Source: Ooceraea biroi
Taxonomy: Eukaryota > Arthropoda > Insecta > Hymenoptera > Formicidae
Reading direction: 5' to 3'
Length of the DNA stretch: 64,000 bases
NCBI RefSeq assembly: GCF_003672135.1
Contig: NC_039514.1
Coordinates: forward strand, 9,165,787 to 9,229,786
Numbering within the stretch: position 1 is the first letter of the stretch; every line of letters starts with the position of its first letter. Both the position numbers and the translations under genes were made by a program. The notes under the pieces are model-generated. The model saw only the letters and a program-made list of their open reading frames with translations, did not search any database and was not told the origin of the DNA. Of this stretch, positions 60,207 to 64,000 are shown piece by piece.

Positions 60207-61970
60207 GTGAGACGCTGGTCGATTTTCGAGAGTTCTGCTTATTCTAAAACAGTTCTCGTATAGTTCCGGACATGTACAATGCCTTTCCAAAGAGTTCTGA
60301 TAGGAACAACGATTAGAAAATTTTTGAAAAAATGATTTCGCCCAAAGAGTGGACGTTTTCGACTTTACCAGTGAGACGCTGGTTGATTTTCGAGAGTTCT
60401 GCTTATTCTAAAACAGTTCTCGTATAGTTCCGGATATGTACAATGCCTTTCCAAAGAGTTCTGATAGGAACAACGATTAGAAAATTTTTGAAAAAATTAT
60501 TTCGCCCAAAGAGTGGACGTTTTCGACTTTACCAGTGAGACGCTAGTTGATTTTCGAGAGTTCTGCTTATTCTAAAACAGTTCTCGTATAGTTCCGGACA
60601 TGTACAATGCCTTTCCAAAGAGTTCTGATAGGAACAACGATTAGAAAATTTTTGAAAAAATGATTTCGCCCAAAAAGTGGACGTTTTCGACTTTACCAGT
60701 GAGACGCTGGTTGATTTTCGAGAGTTCTGCTTATTCTAAAACAGTTCTCGTATAGTTCCGGATATGTACAATGCCTTTCCAAAGAGTTCTGATAGGAACA
60801 ACGATTAGAAAATTTTTGAAAAAATTATTTCGCCCAAAGAGTGGACGTTTTCGACTTTACCAGTGAGACGCTGGTTGATTTTCGAGAGTTTTGCTTATTC
60901 TAAAACAGTTCTCGTATAGTTCCGGACATGTACAATGCCTTTCAAAGAGTTCTGATAGGAACAACGATTAGAAAATTTTTGAAAAATTATTTCGCCAAGA
61001 GTGGACGTTTTCGACTTTACCAGTGAGACGCTGGTTGATTTTCGAGAGTTTTGCTTATTCTAAAACAGTTCTCGTATAGTTCCGGACATGTACAATGCCT
61101 TTCCAAAGAGTTCTGATAGGAACAACGATTAGAAAATTTTTGAAAAAATGATTTCGCCCAAAGAGTGGACGTTTTCGACTTTACCAGTGAGACGCTGGTT
61201 GATTTTCGAGAGTTCTGCTTATTCTAAAACAGTTCTCGTATAGTTCCGGACATGTACAATGCCTTTCCAAAGAGTTCTGATAGGAACAACGATTAGAAAA
61301 TTTTTGAAAAAATTATTTCGCCCAAAGAGTGGACGTTTTCGACTTTACCAGTGAGACGCTGGTTGATTTTCGAGAGTTTTGCTTATTCTAATACAGTTCT
61401 CGTATAGTTCCGGACATGTACAATGCCTTTCCAAAGAGTTCTGATAGGAACAACGATTAGAAAATTTTTGAAAAAATGATTTCGCCCAAAGAGTGGACGT
61501 TTTCGACTTTACCAGTGAGACGCTGGTTGATTTTCGAGAGTTCTGCTTATTCTAAAACAGTTCTCGTATAGTTCCGGACATGTACAATGCCTTTCCAAAG
61601 AGTTCTGATAGGAACAACGATTAGAAAATTTTTGAAAAAATTATTTCGCCCAAAGAGTGGACGCTGGTTGATTTTCGAGAGTTCTGCTTATTCTAAAACA
61701 GTTCTCGTATAGTTCCGGATATGTACAATGCCTTTCCAAAGAGTTCTGATAGGAACAACGATTAGAAAATTTTTGAAAAAATTATTTCGCCCAAAGAGTG
61801 GACGTTTTCGACTTTACCAGTGAGACGCTGGTTGATTTTCGAGAGTTCTGCTTATTCTAAAACAGTTCTCGTATAGTTCCGGACATGTACAATGCCTTTC
61901 CAAAGAGTTCTGATAGGAACAACGATTAGAAAATGTTTGAAAAAATTATTTCGCCCGAAGAGTGGACGTT
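60207..61970 (+). repeat. 164-bp tandem array, 11 units
   Basis: Units starting GTGAGACGCTGG occur at 60207, 60371, 60535, 60699, 60863, 61023, 61187, 61351, 61515, about 61659 (the junction after the truncated unit) and 61820. The period is 164 bp; unit 5 is 160 bp and unit 9 is shortened. Early neighbouring units alternate GGACATG and GGATATG, suggesting a 328-bp dimer. Each unit carries several AGTTCT/AGTTCC words. Confidence 0.95.
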
Positions 61971-62112
61971 TTCTCTTCGGGCGAAAATTTTTTCAAACAT
62001 TTTCTAATCGTTGTTCCTATCAGAACTCTTTGGAAAGGCATTGTACATGTCCGGAACTATACGAGAACTGTTTTAGAATAAGCAGACCTCGAAAATCGAC
62101 CAGCGTCTCACA
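61820..62112. repeat. Long hairpin: last array unit and its inverted copy
   Basis: Unit 11 (61820-61970) is followed directly by its reverse complement (61974-62112), giving a stem of about 140 bp. The turn is CGCCCGAAGAG ... CTCTTCGGGCG around 61955-61985. Transcription would give a near-perfect double-stranded RNA hairpin. Confidence 0.88.
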
Positions 62113-62640
62113 TATATCCCCTTCGATACGGTCTTTCTCGCACGATAAAAATTTTTTATTAAATAATTGTTAATGTTTGCGGTCAGAACTCTTTGGAATA
62201 CGCTTAAATACGTTCAGAACTATACGAGAACTGTTTTAGAATAAGCAGACCTCTCGAAAATCGACCAGCGTCTCACATATATCCCCTTAGATACGTCTTT
62301 CTCGTACGATAAAAATTTTGTATTAAATAATTGTTAATGTTTGCGGTCAGAACTCTTTGGAATACGCTTAAATACGTTCAGAACTATACGAGAAATATTT
62401 TAAGCTTCACAGAACTCTCGAAAATCGACCAGCGTCTCACATATATCTTCGTAGATACGTCTTTCTTGGACGATAAAAATTTTTTATTAAATAATTATTA
62501 ATGTTTGCGGTCAGAACTATTTGGAAAATGGTTAAATATGTTCAGAACTACACGAGAAATATTTCATAAAGCACAGAACTCTCTGAAATTAACCAGTCGT
62601 CATTCTCTTAAACATTTTTTAGCTTTAATAATTATAAAAA
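62113..62640 (-). repeat. Diverged inverted copies of the same repeat, about 180-bp spacing
   Basis: At least three degenerate copies are spaced about 180 bp apart. Each holds GCGGTCAGAACT, CAGAACTATACGAGAA and CGACCAGCGTCTCACATATA. They are in the opposite orientation to the main array and become less similar to the right. GTGGGACGC and GCGTCTCAC near 62745-62780 may be the most decayed remnant. Confidence 0.75.
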
Positions 62641-64000
62641 GATGAAAAAAAATTTGTTTCGCTAGAACTCTTTCTAGAACTCATGTAGAACTGTAGATCT
62701 TTTAAAATCTAGCCGGAATTATGGCGGAAACTGTCGCAGGACAAAGTGGGACGCTGCGTGAAGTTGGCGTCTCACTTTGCACTATGCGATTTTTTCGCTT
62801 TAATGGCCAGAACTATGTGTTTAACCTATCAGGAACTCTAGAACTATTAAAAAGGGAGCCAGAACTCTCAACAATTAATGATTTTCCGCGAAATGATACG
62901 CCAGCTTCACACACACCATAATGTACCACCGACGCACGCTTCGATGAAGCTCCAAATTGTGTACATGACCCGAAGTCCGGACAGTCTTGTTCCTTTCACA
63001 GCCCTCGTGAAATACTCACGTGGTCATTAGCAAGCTTTAACGACGACGACGATGATGATGACGATGTGATACGATAATGGAGGTCAGTTCACCTGACATC
63101 GTACGGTCTCTTTAAGCTTCGCCATTGTTAATATCTCTAAGCTCCTCCCTTCGCTGCTTCGGTGGTTGTTTTACACGGACGTGCTCCGCGTGAAAAAGAT
63201 GTGTATCGTAGAAATTAGTAGATAGCGGAGACGTTCGCGCAGTCTGTTTCTTCTGGCACGATCCTGCACCAAATGGAAATAAAAATAAATAAAGAATTAC
63301 ATACATGCATTAATATATGATATCGCGATACGTTACGTTCGTGCTGTTTTTTTATTGAAGCAAAGCAGAAAAAGCACGGCGAGAATCGCGTTATCCAGAG
63401 AAAAGCGCGAAAAAACGCGCCTCCGCTTTTCTTCCCGTGGCAGTTTCTCCTCTTTTTTCACGTCATTTGCAGAACGTATGCACTCGACGTGACGCGCGTT
63501 TTTCCTCACGCTTTGGTTTGCTCAAACGTTGCAATTCTTTAGCGAAGGCGTGTCTGCATATTCATCGTGCACAGCACATCGTTTCAGGAAAAATAAATTT
63601 ATGGAGCGCCAGATATTTGCCTGAATGCTTCAACCTTAGCGGAGACTCGCATTCCAGCAGAAGCGTCGTTTGTTACACGGTTCTCGAGTCTTAGACTATT
63701 TATTCAACTTCGTGACGTTCGTTCGTGCTCGTATCTCACCCCCGCCGCCGTACAGAAGCATCCCTTTGTCGACTCTCGTCGTTCCTGGTCGTTCTTGGTC
63801 GCTTCTCGTCGTTCACATGCCGCATGCTCGAAACCGCTGTATTTTCGCCGGGGATGTGCGCCGCGCGCCTGCAATATTTCGAATTCCGAGAGCAAACGCG
63901 TAAGAGCTCTTGACGCTTCCGCTGTTCCTCGCTCGGAAACTGCGCTCCGTCGAATTTCTTGCTCGTGTCAACAGAAGCACTTCTTGATCTCCCTTCTCCT
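62641..64000. other. Right edge, intronic or intergenic
   Basis: AGAACT words continue to about 62870. A GAC/GAT trinucleotide microsatellite lies at about 63040-63065. A C/T-rich, CpG-containing segment begins near 63660. Short frames here have no recognised domain. Confidence 0.4.

Overview
This is a nuclear genomic window from an insect, most likely a hymenopteran and plausibly an ant. Genes are split by short GT-AG introns, intergenic DNA is AT-rich with isolated GC-rich patches, and two mariner families plus many inverted-repeat DNA elements sit between the genes. No bacterial or viral gene was recognised. The species call is inference from style and content.

Left part (1-16.9 kb), gene-dense. 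Mcm5 (1498-4770, +) is complete in 8 exons. It has a consensus E2F site about 110 bp before its ATG and an 846-bp P-element-like foldback element just upstream. It converges on a complete six-exon aldo-keto reductase (4907-6606, -). Next is a fast-evolving 10-exon gene (8872-15883, -) for an about 1583-residue acidic/basic nuclear-type protein, with a rearranged duplicate of its 3' end just beyond its stop codon. A tRNA-Lys(CTT) gene lies at 16774-16846.

Middle part (17-39.7 kb), gene-poor and repeat-rich. It holds two elements sharing CCCAG-type ends (17.2-18.7 and 36.5-37.2 kb), a short inverted-repeat element (21.6-22.3 kb), a decayed mariner (25.4-26.7 kb), an 829-bp foldback (28.2-29.0 kb) and an 11-unit array of a 343-bp satellite (29863-33633).

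Right-middle part (39.7-47.6 kb). A BTB/BACK-domain gene (39857-42107, +) converges on a complete ADP-ribosylhydrolase 3 gene (45715-47581, -). A nearly intact mariner carrying one nonsense codon sits 46 bp beyond the ARH3 stop codon.

Right part (47.9-64 kb). It contains a deleted mariner-like element with 151-bp near-perfect terminal repeats, two oppositely oriented copies of one pogo-like deletion derivative, a 1.08-kb foldback, a two-copy composite flanked by TTAA, and a GC-rich island. The first coding exon of a Kv-channel-interacting (neuronal calcium sensor) protein lies at 58233-58397 (+), and the rest of that gene is beyond the window. The start of its first intron carries an 11-unit 164-bp tandem array that ends in a long hairpin.

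The genes do not form a pathway. Mcm5 acts in replication licensing, ARH3 in removal of serine ADP-ribosylation, the aldo-keto reductase in carbonyl metabolism and the Kv-channel-interacting protein in neuronal excitability. Unusual biology here is mainly in the repeats. I found no clear new multi-gene system.
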